64,000 nt of DNA from an uncultured bacterium (GTDB lineage Bacteria; Elusimicrobiota; Elusimicrobia; Elusimicrobiales; Elusimicrobiaceae), in assembly GCA_949296525.1 (NCBI GenBank), contig CASFOP010000003.1, positions 124,001 through 188,000 of the forward strand. Direction: 5' to 3'. A program made the translations under genes and the position numbers. Below are positions 41,556 to 52,984 of the stretch, piece by piece. Numbering within the stretch: position 1 is the stretch's first letter; each line of letters opens with the position of its first letter. The notes below the pieces were generated by a model, which worked only from the letters and a program-made list of their open reading frames with translations, had not been told where the DNA came from and ran no database searches.

Positions 41556-42056
41556 TTACCAATAAGTAAAATGTGGCATCCAGGAATAATATTTTTCTCC
41601 CATCGAGGCGCACACCTCTGCATAGATATCCGAGCCTGACCCATTACAGAAAAATTTGGCCGGAGCGGGGCAATTAGAATCGTTTATATCAGAAATATTT
41701 TCAAAACAACGGGAAATACCCGGCCCTGCGCCATAATACATAACTTTATTTTGAAAGAGAGTAAACTCTTTTCCCTTAAAATTTTCCCAATTTATATCCA
41801 GTTGTTCTTTATCTGTAGTATAATGGCCGTTAGCCATATAAAAACGTTCTTCGGCCTCCTGAATGCTCCTAAGCATAGGTAAAGCTTGGGCTATTCGGGT
41901 TTTCATTATTGCCTTTTGATATTGGGGATAGGCTGCTGCGGCCAAAATGCCAATAATAAGAACAACAACTAAAAGCTCTATCAATGTAAAGCCACCTGGA
42001 ACACCTTTAGCGGGGTTTTTCCAGCGGAGGGTCATTTTTTGATAAATTTTGCTCAT
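41556..42056 (-). CDS. Type IV pilin-like protein (pilin 5)
   Basis: A 166-residue prepilin with a 22-residue leader (MSKIYQKMTLRWKNPAKGVP then GG) and processing at GG/F before FTLIELLVVVLIIGILAA. The head has RFYMANGHYTTDKEQLDINWE and paired cysteines near CFENISDINDSNC and CNGSGSDIYAEVC. The start ATG lies in the loop of an 18-bp inverted repeat, 6 bases after TGATAAATT. An alternative ATG is at 42035. It is the first of the two pilin genes next to the structured repeat array. Confidence 0.88.
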   Translation of the reverse strand: MSKIYQKMTLRWKNPAKGVPGGFTLIELLVVVLIIGILAAAAYPQYQKAIMKTRIAQALPMLRSIQEAEERFYMANGHYTTDKEQLDINWENFKGKEFTLFQNKVMYYGAGPGISRCFENISDINDSNCPAPAKFFCNGSGSDIYAEVCASMGEKYYSWMPHFTYW

Positions 42057-42076
42057 ACGCAAAATTTATCAAAAAA
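42035..42076. repeat. Inverted repeat enclosing the pilin 5 start codon
   Basis: Arms 42035-42052 and 42059-42076 are perfect complements (18 bp); the 6-base loop carries the ATG on the minus strand. The sequence is identical to the pilin 4 copy. Confidence 0.88.
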
Positions 42077-42090
42077 AAAAAACAATGCAA
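42063..42090 (-). promoter_or_regulatory. Promoter-like element of pilin 5 with a T12 spacer
   Basis: TTGCAT, TG, twelve T, GA, TAAATT (16-base spacing), then 6 bases to the ATG at 42056. AAAAGGCC upstream is shared with pilin 2. Confidence 0.5.
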
Positions 42091-42164
42091 GGCCTTTTAA
42101 AAGAGGCAGTCAACTAGCCCAAAAAACGGGAAAAATGGGGTTGGAGTATCTGGCACAAAGCATC

Positions 42165-42779
42165 GGAGTTTAAATCGCTTTGTCTGCACACGCAAATCGC
42201 AGCAACCGAAGAAACCGCTTACAGGTGCCGTCCCGCGCAACTGAAAATTTCACGTCAGCAGCCCTGATTCTTCAAATTTAAGCGCTATTCGCGCCGTAAG
42301 TTGCCCCGCAGAATAATGGCAGTTATCTAAGGGGCAAGTCGGTGCGAAGAGGGCCAAATTTGAAAAATAGTTGGCCCACACCAAGACCCGCAACTGAATA
42401 AGCCGTGGCCGTCCCGCGTAACTGAAAAATATGTTCCACTAGCATGATTTTGGAAATTTAAGATGATAAAACCCCGCCAGTTGCGCCGCCGCGTAATGGC
42501 AGTTACGTAAGGCGCAAGGCGGGGGTTTAGGGCTCAAATTTACAAAATTGTTTGCGTCCGAACGGCGCAACAGCCGAAGAAGCCGTTTACAGGTGCCGTC
42601 CCGCGCAACTGAAAATTTCACGCCAGCAGCATGATTTTTCAAATTTAAGATGATTTTGCCGGATGTAGTTGCTGCGCCGCATAGCGCCAGCTATGTAAGC
42701 GGCAAGAGACGGCAAAAGCGCTTAAATTTGGAAAATGGTTTGCCTCCAAACAACGCAACAGCCGCAGAAGCCGTTATTA
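42165..42779. repeat. Tandem array of three ~184-bp structured repeats plus a partial unit
   Basis: Units start at 42228, 42409 and 42596 with CCGTCCCGCGCAACTGAAAA or a one-base variant, and end with a GAAGAAGCCG-like segment. A partial unit (about 42165-42227) precedes them, and the last unit merges into the mutL stop region. Each unit holds a nested hairpin (42273-42362, 42454-42541, 42641-42729). The middle stem is TTGCCCC/GGGGCAA, TTGCGCC/GGCGCAA and TTGCTGC/GCGGCAA in the three units. The apical stem is ATAA/TTAT, CGTAA/TTACG and CATAGC/GCTATG. The outer stem is TTCGCGCC/GGTGCGAA, an AAACCCCGCC arm and a TTTTGCC arm. Units differ in length by non-multiples of three, so it is not coding. 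No known RNA family was recognised and the transcribed strand is unknown. Confidence 0.85.
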
Positions 42780-44678
42780 CCGTCCGAACAATTTGGCAAT
42801 GTCTTTGGTCGCCAACACCGCCACACACGGCCGTCCGTGCGGGCAATGCATGCCGTCTTTGCATTTTTTCATATTCTCCAGCAGGCCTTCGGCCTCGGCG
42901 GCGGAAATCTGGTCATGGGCTTTAATGGCCCTTTTGCAGGCCAGCAGGGCCACCATTTTGCGTTTGAGCGCGTCGCTGGATTTGTCGGGGTCGCCCACGA
43001 TTTGGGACAGAGAAGTAACAAAAGCCTTCATGTCGTCCTCTTTAAAACGCAACATGGACGGCACCGTATTGACCAGCACCGTGCGCGGGGAAAAGCGCGT
43101 CAAATCAAAGCCCGCTTCTTTCAGCCACGGGGCCCAGCTCATCAGGCTTTCGGCATTGCTGGGAGTAACGTCCACATGAATGGGGAAAATTAAATCCTGC
43201 ACGGCCACTTTATGCTGTTCAAACGCGTCCAAATAATGCTCAAACAGCACACGCTCCTGCGCGGCGTGCTGGTCAATCAAAATCAGCCCGTCCGGGTTTT
43301 CAAATACCAAATAGGTTTTTTCCAGCTGGCCCAAATAATGATACGGCCCGTGCCACCAGGCAGGCGCGTCCGGCTGCGGCTCCGGTTCCGGCGCGGGGGC
43401 TTGCAGCTGCGGGGCAGCGGCGGGTGCGGAGGCAGCGCGGTATTCCACGGGCTCTTCCGTTTCGCGCACGGAAAAATCGGTTTTGGGTGCAAAATCTGTT
43501 TGCGGGGTGCGCGGCAGGCTGACGGCCTCCCCCGGGACGGTTTCAAACAAACCCGCCGAAGCCGCCGGCGCGGGCGTTATCTGCGGCAACGGGGCGGAAA
43601 TAATTTTTTCCACCGGGACCGACTGTGCGTCCGCGGGAAACTGGTCTTGCGCGGAAGCGGAGACTTGCATTTGTACGGGCGTGGCCGAGCCGAACACGGT
43701 TTCGGACACGGCTTTCATGACCGCACCGAACATGGCGTGCTCATCGGCAAAGCGGATATCGCGCTTCTGCGGGTGAATGTTTACGTCAAAAGAAGCGGGA
43801 TCCAAATCCATATAAATGATAAAAGCGGGGTGGCGCTCTTTGGGACGTACATTTTGATAAGCTTTGTACACGGCCTGCTGGACGGTTTTGCTGTCCACGG
43901 GACGGCGGTTGACAAATATAAACTGCAAATCCCGCGTAGCCACCAGTTTATCCGGTGGCGTGATAAAAATTTTAAGCCCCAACTCCTCAAAAAACCGGCT
44001 CACCAGCGCGCCTCCGGCTTCCGGCCCCAAAATTTCTTTGGCACGCGCCAACACGGCGTCTTTTTCGTCCCCTTCCGGCGCGGGCAAGCGGTACACTTCG
44101 CGGCCGGAGCTGACCACGGTATAGCCCACCGCCAAATTGGCCAGCGCGCTTTCTTCCGCCACTTTTAGCAAACAGGCGCGCTCATAAGAAGCACTTTTTA
44201 AAAATTTCAGCCGCGCCGGCACATTATAAAACAAATCCCGTATTTCCACCGTCGTACCGCGTATGGCGGGGGCGGGGCTCTGGGCCAGCACTTTGCCGCC
44301 GTGCACCTCCAGCCGGCTGCCTTCGCCTCCTTCGGTGCAGCTGGTCAGCGTCATTTTGGACACGGCCGCCACGGAATACAGGGCCTCCCCGCGAAAGCCG
44401 AATGTGCGCAGTTGGTTTAAATCTTCAAAACGGGTAATTTTGCTGGTGGCATGGCGCAGCACGCTGGCGGCCAGGTCGTCCGGCGTCATGCCGCAGCCGT
44501 CATCATTAATGCGTATCAGCTCGCGCCCGCCGCCTTCTATATCCACACGGATATGGCGCGCGCCGGCGTCTATGGCGTTTTCCAGCAGTTCTTTAAGCAC
44601 GCCCGCGGGGCGTTCTATGACTTCGCCCGCGGCGATTTGACCCGCCGTTTTTTCGTCCAAAACGTGTATTCTATTCAT
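42777..44678 (-). CDS. mutL: DNA mismatch repair protein MutL
   Basis: The 633-residue MutL has the GHKL ATPase domain ([48 protein letters not shown]; seen in pieces). A linker rich in Pro, Ala and Glu spans residues about 330-440. The C-terminal dimerisation domain carries the metal-binding endonuclease motif [12 protein letters not shown] and CPHGRP. So this is the nicking type of MutL, as in bacteria without MutH. I start at [11 protein letters not shown], which overlaps the mutS stop by 8 bases. Confidence 0.95.
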   Translation of the reverse strand: MNRIHVLDEKTAGQIAAGEVIERPAGVLKELLENAIDAGARHIRVDIEGGGRELIRINDDGCGMTPDDLAASVLRHATSKITRFEDLNQLRTFGFRGEALYSVAAVSKMTLTSCTEGGEGSRLEVHGGKVLAQSPAPAIRGTTVEIRDLFYNVPARLKFLKSASYERACLLKVAEESALANLAVGYTVVSSGREVYRLPAPEGDEKDAVLARAKEILGPEAGGALVSRFFEELGLKIFITPPDKLVATRDLQFIFVNRRPVDSKTVQQAVYKAYQNVRPKERHPAFIIYMDLDPASFDVNIHPQKRDIRFADEHAMFGAVMKAVSETVFGSATPVQMQVSASAQDQFPADAQSVPVEKIISAPLPQITPAPAASAGLFETVPGEAVSLPRTPQTDFAPKTDFSVRETEEPVEYRAASAPAAAPQLQAPAPEPEPQPDAPAWWHGPYHYLGQLEKTYLVFENPDGLILIDQHAAQERVLFEHYLDAFEQHKVAVQDLIFPIHVDVTPSNAESLMSWAPWLKEAGFDLTRFSPRTVLVNTVPSMLRFKEDDMKAFVTSLSQIVGDPDKSSDALKRKMVALLACKRAIKAHDQISAAEAEGLLENMKKCKDGMHCPHGRPCVAVLATKDIAKLFGR

Positions 44679-47238
44679 CGTCCACCCGTTTTTTCCACTC
44701 CGCAATTAATTGCAGCGCGCCCATGGGGGTCAGCTTGTCCGGATCGGTCAGTTTGATTTCCTGCACAATAGGCGCGGAAAACAAATCTTTGACCGGGTCT
44801 TTTTCACGCGCGGAAATTTTGGCCCCTTTTTTGGCTTCCAAATCTTTGAGCACCTTGCGCGCGCGCACCGTCACCGCCGCGGGCAGGCCCGCTATTTCGG
44901 CCACGTGTATGCCGTAGGACTGGTCCGCCGCGCCGGGCAAAATGCGGTACAAAAACGCCAGCTTGCTTTGGCCGAAAGAATCTTTATACTCTTTGGCCTC
45001 CACATGAAAATTTTTGACGCTGGGATATTTGTTTTCCAAATCCACCAGTTCAAAATAATGCGTGGCAAAAAGCACCTTGGCCCCGCCTTTGGGCTTATAC
45101 AGATATTCTACAATAGCCCAGGCGATGGAAATGCCGTCAAAAGTGGAAGTGCCGCGGCCCACTTCGTCCAGCAAAATCAGGCTGCGCGGCGTTTGCGAGG
45201 CCAAAATGTGCGCCGTTTCGTTCATTTCCACCATAAAGGTGGAGTTGCCGCGCTGCAGTGCGTCATGCGCGCCGATGCGCGTCATAATTTTGTCAACCAC
45301 GCCCACGATGGCTTCCTGCGCGGGCACGAAAGAACCCATTTGCGCCATAATCACAATCAGCGCGGTTTGCTTTAAATACACGCTTTTGCCGCCCATATTC
45401 GGGCCGGTAATCAGCATCAGCTGCGTGTTCACGCCGTCCATATCCAAATCATTGGGCACGAAAGAACCCGCCGGCAGCAGGGACTCCACAATCGGGTGGC
45501 GGCCGCCTTTGTAAGACAGGCCTGTCCCGTCGTTGACACTCGGGCGCACATAGCCGTATTTCATGGCGGCCAGCGCCAAAGACAGGTACACGTCCAATTC
45601 CGCCGCCGTTTGCGCAAACTCCTTCAGCGCGGCAATTTGCCCCGCCAGCGTTTTGCGCACCGCGTCAAACAAAGAACTTTCCAGGCGCAAAATGCGGCTT
45701 TCGGCGTTTAAAATTTTGTTTTCCAGTTCTTTGAGTTCTTCGGTAATATACCGCTCGGCGTTGGTCAGCGTCTGTTTGCGCGTATAATTATACGGCACCT
45801 TGGCGCTGTGGCTTTTGGTCACTTCCAAATAATACCCGTAAATGGAATTGTATCCGGCTTTCATGTTGGGAATGCCGGTGCGTTCGCGCTCGCGCTGGCA
45901 CAGCTCCTCCAGCGCTTTGCCGCTGCCGCTGCGCAGGGAGCGCAGTTCGTCCAGCTCGGCATTGTAGCCTTCGCGGATGATATTTCCGTCGGCAATGCGC
46001 AGCGGCGGCTCTTCGTTTATGGCTTCATAGAGCAGCTTGGACATTTCCTGCGCGGCCGGATACACCGCGTCAAAACGTTCTTTGATATGCGGCGCAACGG
46101 AGGAACCGTATTTTTCCAGCCAGCGCCGCAGCGGGTCTGCGTTTAACAGCGACTGCCGAAGCCCGCCCAAATCCCGCGGGGAAGCGTTGCCCGCCGTCAC
46201 ACGCGTCATAATGCGCTCCACATCGGAAATATTCTGCAAAATGGCCGCCAAGGAAGCCAGCGCTTCCTGGTTTTTCATCAGTCCTTCCACGCAGTCCTGC
46301 CGGCGGCGGATTTCATCTACGGACAGGGACGGGTGCAAAATCCATTCTTTTAATTTGCGGCTGCCGAAAGAAGTTTTGGTATGATCCAGCAAAGCCCACA
46401 GGCTGCCGGCGCGGCCGCCTTCCTGGCTTTTGACCAGTTCCAGCGAGGTGACGGCGTTTTCGTCTATCTGCAAGGAATCGGAAAGCTCCGTATAAGAGGG
46501 CACCAGCGTGTCTTTCACCCCGGGCTCCGTGGAAGACACATAGTCCAGCACCTGCAAAGCGCAGGACAGCGCCAACTCTTTGCCGCGCCACATAGCCGCC
46601 ACGGGCCAGGCGGGCAGCGGGGACAGTTCTCCTTCAAAAGCGGGCACTTCCGTCAGCGGCAGACGCGCGGGCAGCACCACTTTGTTTTGCAGCAGCCGCA
46701 GGGTTTGTCCGTCCCCCACGATTTCCGCCGGATTGACCGCGGCCAGCGCGGCGGCCAGATTGGTAAAGTTGGGGTCGTCCAAATTTTGACTGACCCAAAA
46801 ATGTCCCGTAGATACGTCCACGCAGGCTATCCCCCAGCCTTTGCCCTGCGCGCGCAGGCAGACCAGAAAATTGGACTGGTTGGCGTCCAGCATATCGTCT
46901 TCCATAACCGTGCCGGGGGTAATGACGCGGATTACCTTGCGCTCAAAAAGTTTGCTTTTGCTGTCAGCCGAGGTGCTGATTTGCTCGCAAATACCTATTT
47001 TTTTGCCCGCTTTGAGCAAACGGCCTATGTAGGAAGCGGCGGCGTGAAACGGAATGCCGCACATGGGAACGCCGTGGCGCTGCGTCAGCGTCAGGCCCAA
47101 AATGGCGCTGACTTCGCGCGCCTGTTCGTCAAACATTTCGTAAAAATCGCCCAAACGGAAAAATAAAATAATCCCCGGGTACTGATTCTTGATATCGTAA
47201 TACTGCTTCATCAAAGGGGTATTGTAACTGTTTTGCAT
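44671..47238 (-). CDS. mutS: DNA mismatch repair protein MutS
   Basis: The 855-residue mismatch sensor starts with the DNA-binding domain ([15 protein letters not shown], Phe and Glu of the mismatch wedge). Connector and lever domains follow, then the ATPase with Walker [19 protein letters not shown], Walker [17 protein letters not shown] and ATHYFEL. A TGATAAAAT element ends 6 bases before the ATG and no Shine-Dalgarno is seen. The coupling MutS-MutL is classical. Confidence 0.96.
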   Translation of the reverse strand: MQNSYNTPLMKQYYDIKNQYPGIILFFRLGDFYEMFDEQAREVSAILGLTLTQRHGVPMCGIPFHAAASYIGRLLKAGKKIGICEQISTSADSKSKLFERKVIRVITPGTVMEDDMLDANQSNFLVCLRAQGKGWGIACVDVSTGHFWVSQNLDDPNFTNLAAALAAVNPAEIVGDGQTLRLLQNKVVLPARLPLTEVPAFEGELSPLPAWPVAAMWRGKELALSCALQVLDYVSSTEPGVKDTLVPSYTELSDSLQIDENAVTSLELVKSQEGGRAGSLWALLDHTKTSFGSRKLKEWILHPSLSVDEIRRRQDCVEGLMKNQEALASLAAILQNISDVERIMTRVTAGNASPRDLGGLRQSLLNADPLRRWLEKYGSSVAPHIKERFDAVYPAAQEMSKLLYEAINEEPPLRIADGNIIREGYNAELDELRSLRSGSGKALEELCQRERERTGIPNMKAGYNSIYGYYLEVTKSHSAKVPYNYTRKQTLTNAERYITEELKELENKILNAESRILRLESSLFDAVRKTLAGQIAALKEFAQTAAELDVYLSLALAAMKYGYVRPSVNDGTGLSYKGGRHPIVESLLPAGSFVPNDLDMDGVNTQLMLITGPNMGGKSVYLKQTALIVIMAQMGSFVPAQEAIVGVVDKIMTRIGAHDALQRGNSTFMVEMNETAHILASQTPRSLILLDEVGRGTSTFDGISIAWAIVEYLYKPKGGAKVLFATHYFELVDLENKYPSVKNFHVEAKEYKDSFGQSKLAFLYRILPGAADQSYGIHVAEIAGLPAAVTVRARKVLKDLEAKKGAKISAREKDPVKDLFSAPIVQEIKLTDPDKLTPMGALQLIAEWKKRVDDE

Positions 47239-47244
47239 AACGGT

Positions 47245-47253
47245 ATTTTATCA
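47245..47253 (-). promoter_or_regulatory. Extended -10 directly upstream of mutS
   Basis: TGATAAAAT on the minus strand with 6 bases to the ATG and no Shine-Dalgarno; consistent with a leaderless mRNA. Confidence 0.55.
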
Positions 47254-47450
47254 ATTTTAAAGCGGCCCTGACCGCCTTTTAATCTTTATTCCGCTCCAAA
47301 GCCCCAAGCGCGGGTGTCCGAACTGTCTGCCGACGGAGCACAAAGGCAGGGACTTTCCCTGTTTGACCCTTTCAAATTAGGCCGGTGCCTGCGCTTTATT
47401 CTGCGTCCATACCGTACAAAACGCCGAAACAGGGCGTGCCAAAAACACGC

Positions 47451-47479
47451 ATGACACGGGACTTTATTTTTGTTATAAT
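47451..47479 (+). promoter_or_regulatory. Promoter of tRNA-Tyr
   Basis: ATGACA (5/6), a 17-base spacer and TATAAT (6/6) preceded by TGT (extended -10). The start would be near 47486, about 60 bases before the tRNA. Confidence 0.8.
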
Positions 47480-47545
47480 ATGTATGTCTGAAATAAAGAC
47501 CATGGCTGCGGGCACTCCCCGCGGCGTTTTTAACCCGTTTTGTTC

Positions 47546-47629
47546 GGTAGGGTGGCTGAGTGGTCAAAAGCAACGGTCTGTAAAACCGTCGGGCTACGCC
47601 CTACATAGGTTCGAATCCTATCCCTACCA
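47546..47629 (+). tRNA. tRNA-Tyr (GTA)
   Basis: An 84-nt class II tRNA: acceptor GGTAGGG / CCCTACC, anticodon loop CTGTAAA (GTA), a long variable arm (GGGCTACGCCC) and T loop GTTCGAATCC. CCA is not encoded. Confidence 0.95.
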
Positions 47630-47636
47630 AAAATAT

Positions 47637-47668
47637 AACCCCGCTAAAAAGCGGGGTTTATTTTTTCC
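47637..47668 (+). terminator. Terminator after tRNA-Tyr
   Basis: AACCCCGCT / AGCGGGGTT with a four-base loop, then TATTTTTT, 8 bases after the tRNA. Confidence 0.9.
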
Positions 47669-47696
47669 AAAAAAACACTTCCTTCCGGCCAGCCCT

Positions 47697-50306
<2,610 letters not shown>

Positions 50307-50393
50307 ATAGCTTCCTGTGAGAGCGCGCTTTACGGACGCGCGCGGGGATATATATAATAAATTATATCAAATAGCTTCTAGGCAGGGCTGTAT

Positions 50394-51083
50394 ATGAAAA
50401 ACAACATCAAATTCGTCGCTTTTGACGCCGACGACACCCTTTGGGTCAATGAAAATTATTTCCGTGAGGCGGAGCACGCCTTCTGCCATTTAATGATGGA
50501 CTGGCTCCCGCATGAAAAAACCGCAGACGAACTTTTCAAAACCGAAATGCAAAACCTGGAACTGTTCGGCTACGGCGCCAAAGGGTTTGCCCTGTCTTTA
50601 ATAGAAACGGCCGTGCGCATTTCGGATGGGAAAATTACGGGCCGGCAGGTACAGCAGATTATAGACATCGTCAAACGGCTGCTGGCACGCCCCGTGGAAC
50701 TGCTGCCGGACGTGCCCGAAGTGCTCCGCACGCTTAAAGAAAAATACACGCTGGTGCTGGCTACCAAAGGCGACCTGCTGGACCAACAGCGCAAAATAGC
50801 CAAGTCCGGCCTGGCGGAGTATTTTGCGCACACGGAAATTATGAGCGACAAACGCCCGCAGGATTATGCCCGCCTGCTGCAGCGACTGGGGGCCAAGGCA
50901 CAGGAATTTGTCATGGTGGGCAATTCGTTAAAATCAGACGTGCTGGCCCCGCTGGAAGCAGGCGCCTATGCCGTATATGTGCCCTATCCCATTATCTGGA
51001 AGCACGAATGCATGCCGGAGCCGCAGTCCCCGCGTTATTATAAAGCGGAAAAACTGCGGGACATTTTGCTCTTTTTGTTATAA
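50394..51083 (+). CDS. HAD-superfamily hydrolase
   Basis: A 229-residue haloacid-dehalogenase-like phosphatase. Motif I is FDADDTLW (nucleophile Asp at residue 11, general acid Asp at 13). A helical cap follows (residues about 20-95). Motif II is LVLATKGD, motif III the Lys in MSDKRPQDY, and motif IV GNSLKSDVLAPLEAG. A TATAAT at 50353-50358 and an AGGCAGGG site precede the ATG. The substrate is not predictable. Confidence 0.88.
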   Translation: MKNNIKFVAFDADDTLWVNENYFREAEHAFCHLMMDWLPHEKTADELFKTEMQNLELFGYGAKGFALSLIETAVRISDGKITGRQVQQIIDIVKRLLARPVELLPDVPEVLRTLKEKYTLVLATKGDLLDQQRKIAKSGLAEYFAHTEIMSDKRPQDYARLLQRLGAKAQEFVMVGNSLKSDVLAPLEAGAYAVYVPYPIIWKHECMPEPQSPRYYKAEKLRDILLFLL

Positions 51084-51084
51084 T
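51076..51084 (+). promoter_or_regulatory. Extended -10 directly upstream of the small membrane protein
   Basis: TGTTATAAT overlapping the HAD stop codon, 6 bases (all T) before the ATG. Either an internal leaderless promoter or chance in an AT-rich stretch. Confidence 0.45.
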
Positions 51085-51090
51085 TTTTTT

Positions 51091-51447
51091 ATGCATAACA
51101 AGATTATCGGTTATTTATTGTTGGTAATCGGCTTGGGGCTTGTATTCTTTGCCTTTACGGGAATGTATCAAACCTTTGTAAACAAAAAGCCCGTAGTGCA
51201 GGTATTGCAGCTCAAACCCCTGGCTATAAATACGCAATACGGCCGGGTGGAAATGCAGGCGGATGTAATCAATCAAACTTTGAATTTTGTACTGTTTGCG
51301 CTGTTTATGCTGTTCCTGGCTGCCGTCGGGAGCAAAGTGGCGGGCATCGGCAACAACCTGGTTAAAACCGAACGCCTGTGCGAAACGCTGCTACTTTTAA
51401 AACGCGAAGACGCGTTAAACAAAGCAAACGAAATCAAAAAATTATGA
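51091..51447 (+). CDS. Small membrane protein, unknown function
   Basis: A 118-residue protein with two hydrophobic helices (about residues 6-27 and 62-86) and a charged C-terminal tail (RLCETLLLLKREDALNKANEIKKL). The frame opens earlier inside the HAD gene, but the first ATG after the HAD stop is the likely start. The stop overlaps the lipid kinase ATG (ATGA). I do not recognise the family. Confidence 0.6.
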   Translation: MHNKIIGYLLLVIGLGLVFFAFTGMYQTFVNKKPVVQVLQLKPLAINTQYGRVEMQADVINQTLNFVLFALFMLFLAAVGSKVAGIGNNLVKTERLCETLLLLKREDALNKANEIKKL

Positions 51448-52325
51448 AAACTTTTATTATTATTAACCCCGTCAGCGGCGCGCGGCACATGGAAAACGCC
51501 GCTTTGGAACGCGCCGCACTGATTAACTTTCCGGGCGCACAGGGCGCGTTTACCAAACATGCGGGCCACGCCACGGAGCTGGCCGCGCAGGCCATTAAAG
51601 ACGGATATGAACGCGTCATCGTGGCCGGCGGAGACGGCACCATTAATGAAACGGCCAAAGCGTTGGTCGGCACGCAAACGGCCCTGGGCATCGTGCCCAA
51701 AGGCTCCGGCAACGGGCTGGCGCGGGAGCTGGGCATGCCGCTTTTGTATGAAGAAGCCTGGACCGCCCTGCAAAAAGCCGTGCCCGTCGCCTGCGACGTA
51801 GGGCAGGCCAACGGCGAATATTTTTTCAATTTGGCCGGCGTGGGCATAGAGGCCGAAATCGCGCGGCAGTTTGCCGAGCACGGCAAACACGGCGCGCGCG
51901 GCAAATGGCCGTATTTCAAACTGGGCGCCAAGGCCGTATTTACTTATCAACCCAAAACCCTGCGCGTGCGCTATAACGGCAAGGATGAAATCTTAACCCC
52001 GCTGACACTGGTGTTTGCCAACGGCACGCAATACGGCAGCAATTTCAAAATTGCCCCGCGCGCCAATTTAAGCGACGGGCTGTTTGACATGGTGGAAGTG
52101 TTGCCGGTCAGCAAATTCAAGCTGGCGCTGGCCGCGCCGACTTTCTTCAGCAAAACATTCCGCCCCGTGGAAGTCACACGCACACAACGCACTGCCGAAG
52201 CGGTCATTAACTATGACGGTGAAATTGTGTACCACCTGGACGGCGAGCCCAAAGTAACGCAAAACGAACTGAAAATTTCACTCCTGCCCAAAGCCTTGCG
52301 CCTGCTGGTGCCGCAGGGATATTAA
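51444..52325 (+). CDS. Diacylglycerol kinase-family lipid kinase
   Basis: A 293-residue DagK/YegS-type kinase. It has FIIINPVSGARHM at the start, the nucleotide-binding VAGGDGTINETAKAL and IVPKGSGNGLARELG, and a C-terminal beta-sandwich domain (GLFDMVEVLPVSKFKLAL; YHLDGEP). It phosphorylates a lipid such as diacylglycerol; the exact substrate is unknown. The start is set by the ATGA overlap with the previous gene. Confidence 0.88.
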   Translation: MKTFIIINPVSGARHMENAALERAALINFPGAQGAFTKHAGHATELAAQAIKDGYERVIVAGGDGTINETAKALVGTQTALGIVPKGSGNGLARELGMPLLYEEAWTALQKAVPVACDVGQANGEYFFNLAGVGIEAEIARQFAEHGKHGARGKWPYFKLGAKAVFTYQPKTLRVRYNGKDEILTPLTLVFANGTQYGSNFKIAPRANLSDGLFDMVEVLPVSKFKLALAAPTFFSKTFRPVEVTRTQRTAEAVINYDGEIVYHLDGEPKVTQNELKISLLPKALRLLVPQGY

Positions 52326-52326
52326 T

Positions 52327-52818
52327 ATGGCACGGCGCAGAAGGAAATACACCAAAAAACAGGCCAAATTCTGGGCCGCCGTGCTGGCCGCGGCGGCGCT
52401 GGCCGTCATACAGCAAACGGGAAAACCCGTCACTGATACCGCCGCCCTGCCCGACGCTGCAGCGTTGCGCGACGTATCCGTCGCGTCTGTATACGACGGG
52501 GACACATTTAAAATCAATCTGAACTGCTCGCTGGCCGTGTATTGCGAAAAAGTGCCCGTGCGCGTGCTGGGGGTGGACTGCCCCGAAATCAAAGGCAAAA
52601 CCAAGCGCGAAAAAGCCCTGGCCCAAAAGGCCAAGGCTTTTACCAAAGAATTTTTGCAAAGCGGCCCCGTTTCGCTGACAGACTGCTCGCGCGATAAATA
52701 TTTCCGCCTGCTCTGCGCAGTTACCAACGGGCAAGGGCAAAACCTGGCCGAAGAGCTCATCAAACGGGACTTGGGCTACCGCTACGGCGGCGGCAAAAAG
52801 TCGGATCGTTTCCAATAA
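52327..52818 (+). CDS. Thermonuclease-like (SNase) protein with N-terminal membrane anchor
   Basis: A 163-residue protein. A basic stretch and a hydrophobic helix (residues 14-28) act as signal anchor or signal peptide. The SNase-like OB fold follows: SVYDGDTFKI, VPVRVLGVDCPEIKGK with the catalytic Arg and Glu, and RDKYFRLLCAV with the second catalytic Arg. It probably degrades nucleic acid in the periplasm or outside. It starts 1 base after the lipid kinase stop. Confidence 0.85.
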   Translation: MARRRRKYTKKQAKFWAAVLAAAALAVIQQTGKPVTDTAALPDAAALRDVSVASVYDGDTFKINLNCSLAVYCEKVPVRVLGVDCPEIKGKTKREKALAQKAKAFTKEFLQSGPVSLTDCSRDKYFRLLCAVTNGQGQNLAEELIKRDLGYRYGGGKKSDRFQ

Positions 52819-52984
52819 ACAACAAAAGATCTTATAGCCGGCAGCTGTTGGGGCAAATTTTGCCGAGATACAATTCTGCTCTCCCCTGGGATTTTACCCC
52901 GTGCAATCTGCTCTGGGAAGAGAAAAGTAATTCCCCCAACCAGACTTATGGCTGTCCGTACGCAAACTGTCCGGCCAACGCGGT

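Larger units (their letters stand above)
47239..47545. other. Intergenic region between mutS and tRNA-Tyr
   Basis: About 307 bases with no gene seen. It contains the mutS -10 element at its left end and the tRNA-Tyr promoter near its right end. The rest shows no recognisable motif. Confidence 0.65.

Noticed and set aside
42215..42620. Resemblance of GTGCCGTCCCGCGCAACTG to part of a cobalamin riboswitch
   Set aside because: The other conserved boxes of a B12 riboswitch are missing, the motif repeats three times, and no B12-related gene lies downstream.
42165..42779. Integron attC array or CRISPR array
   Set aside because: No cassette genes, integrase or cas genes; units are ~184 bp and contiguous rather than short repeats with unique spacers, and the GTTRRRY core was not found.
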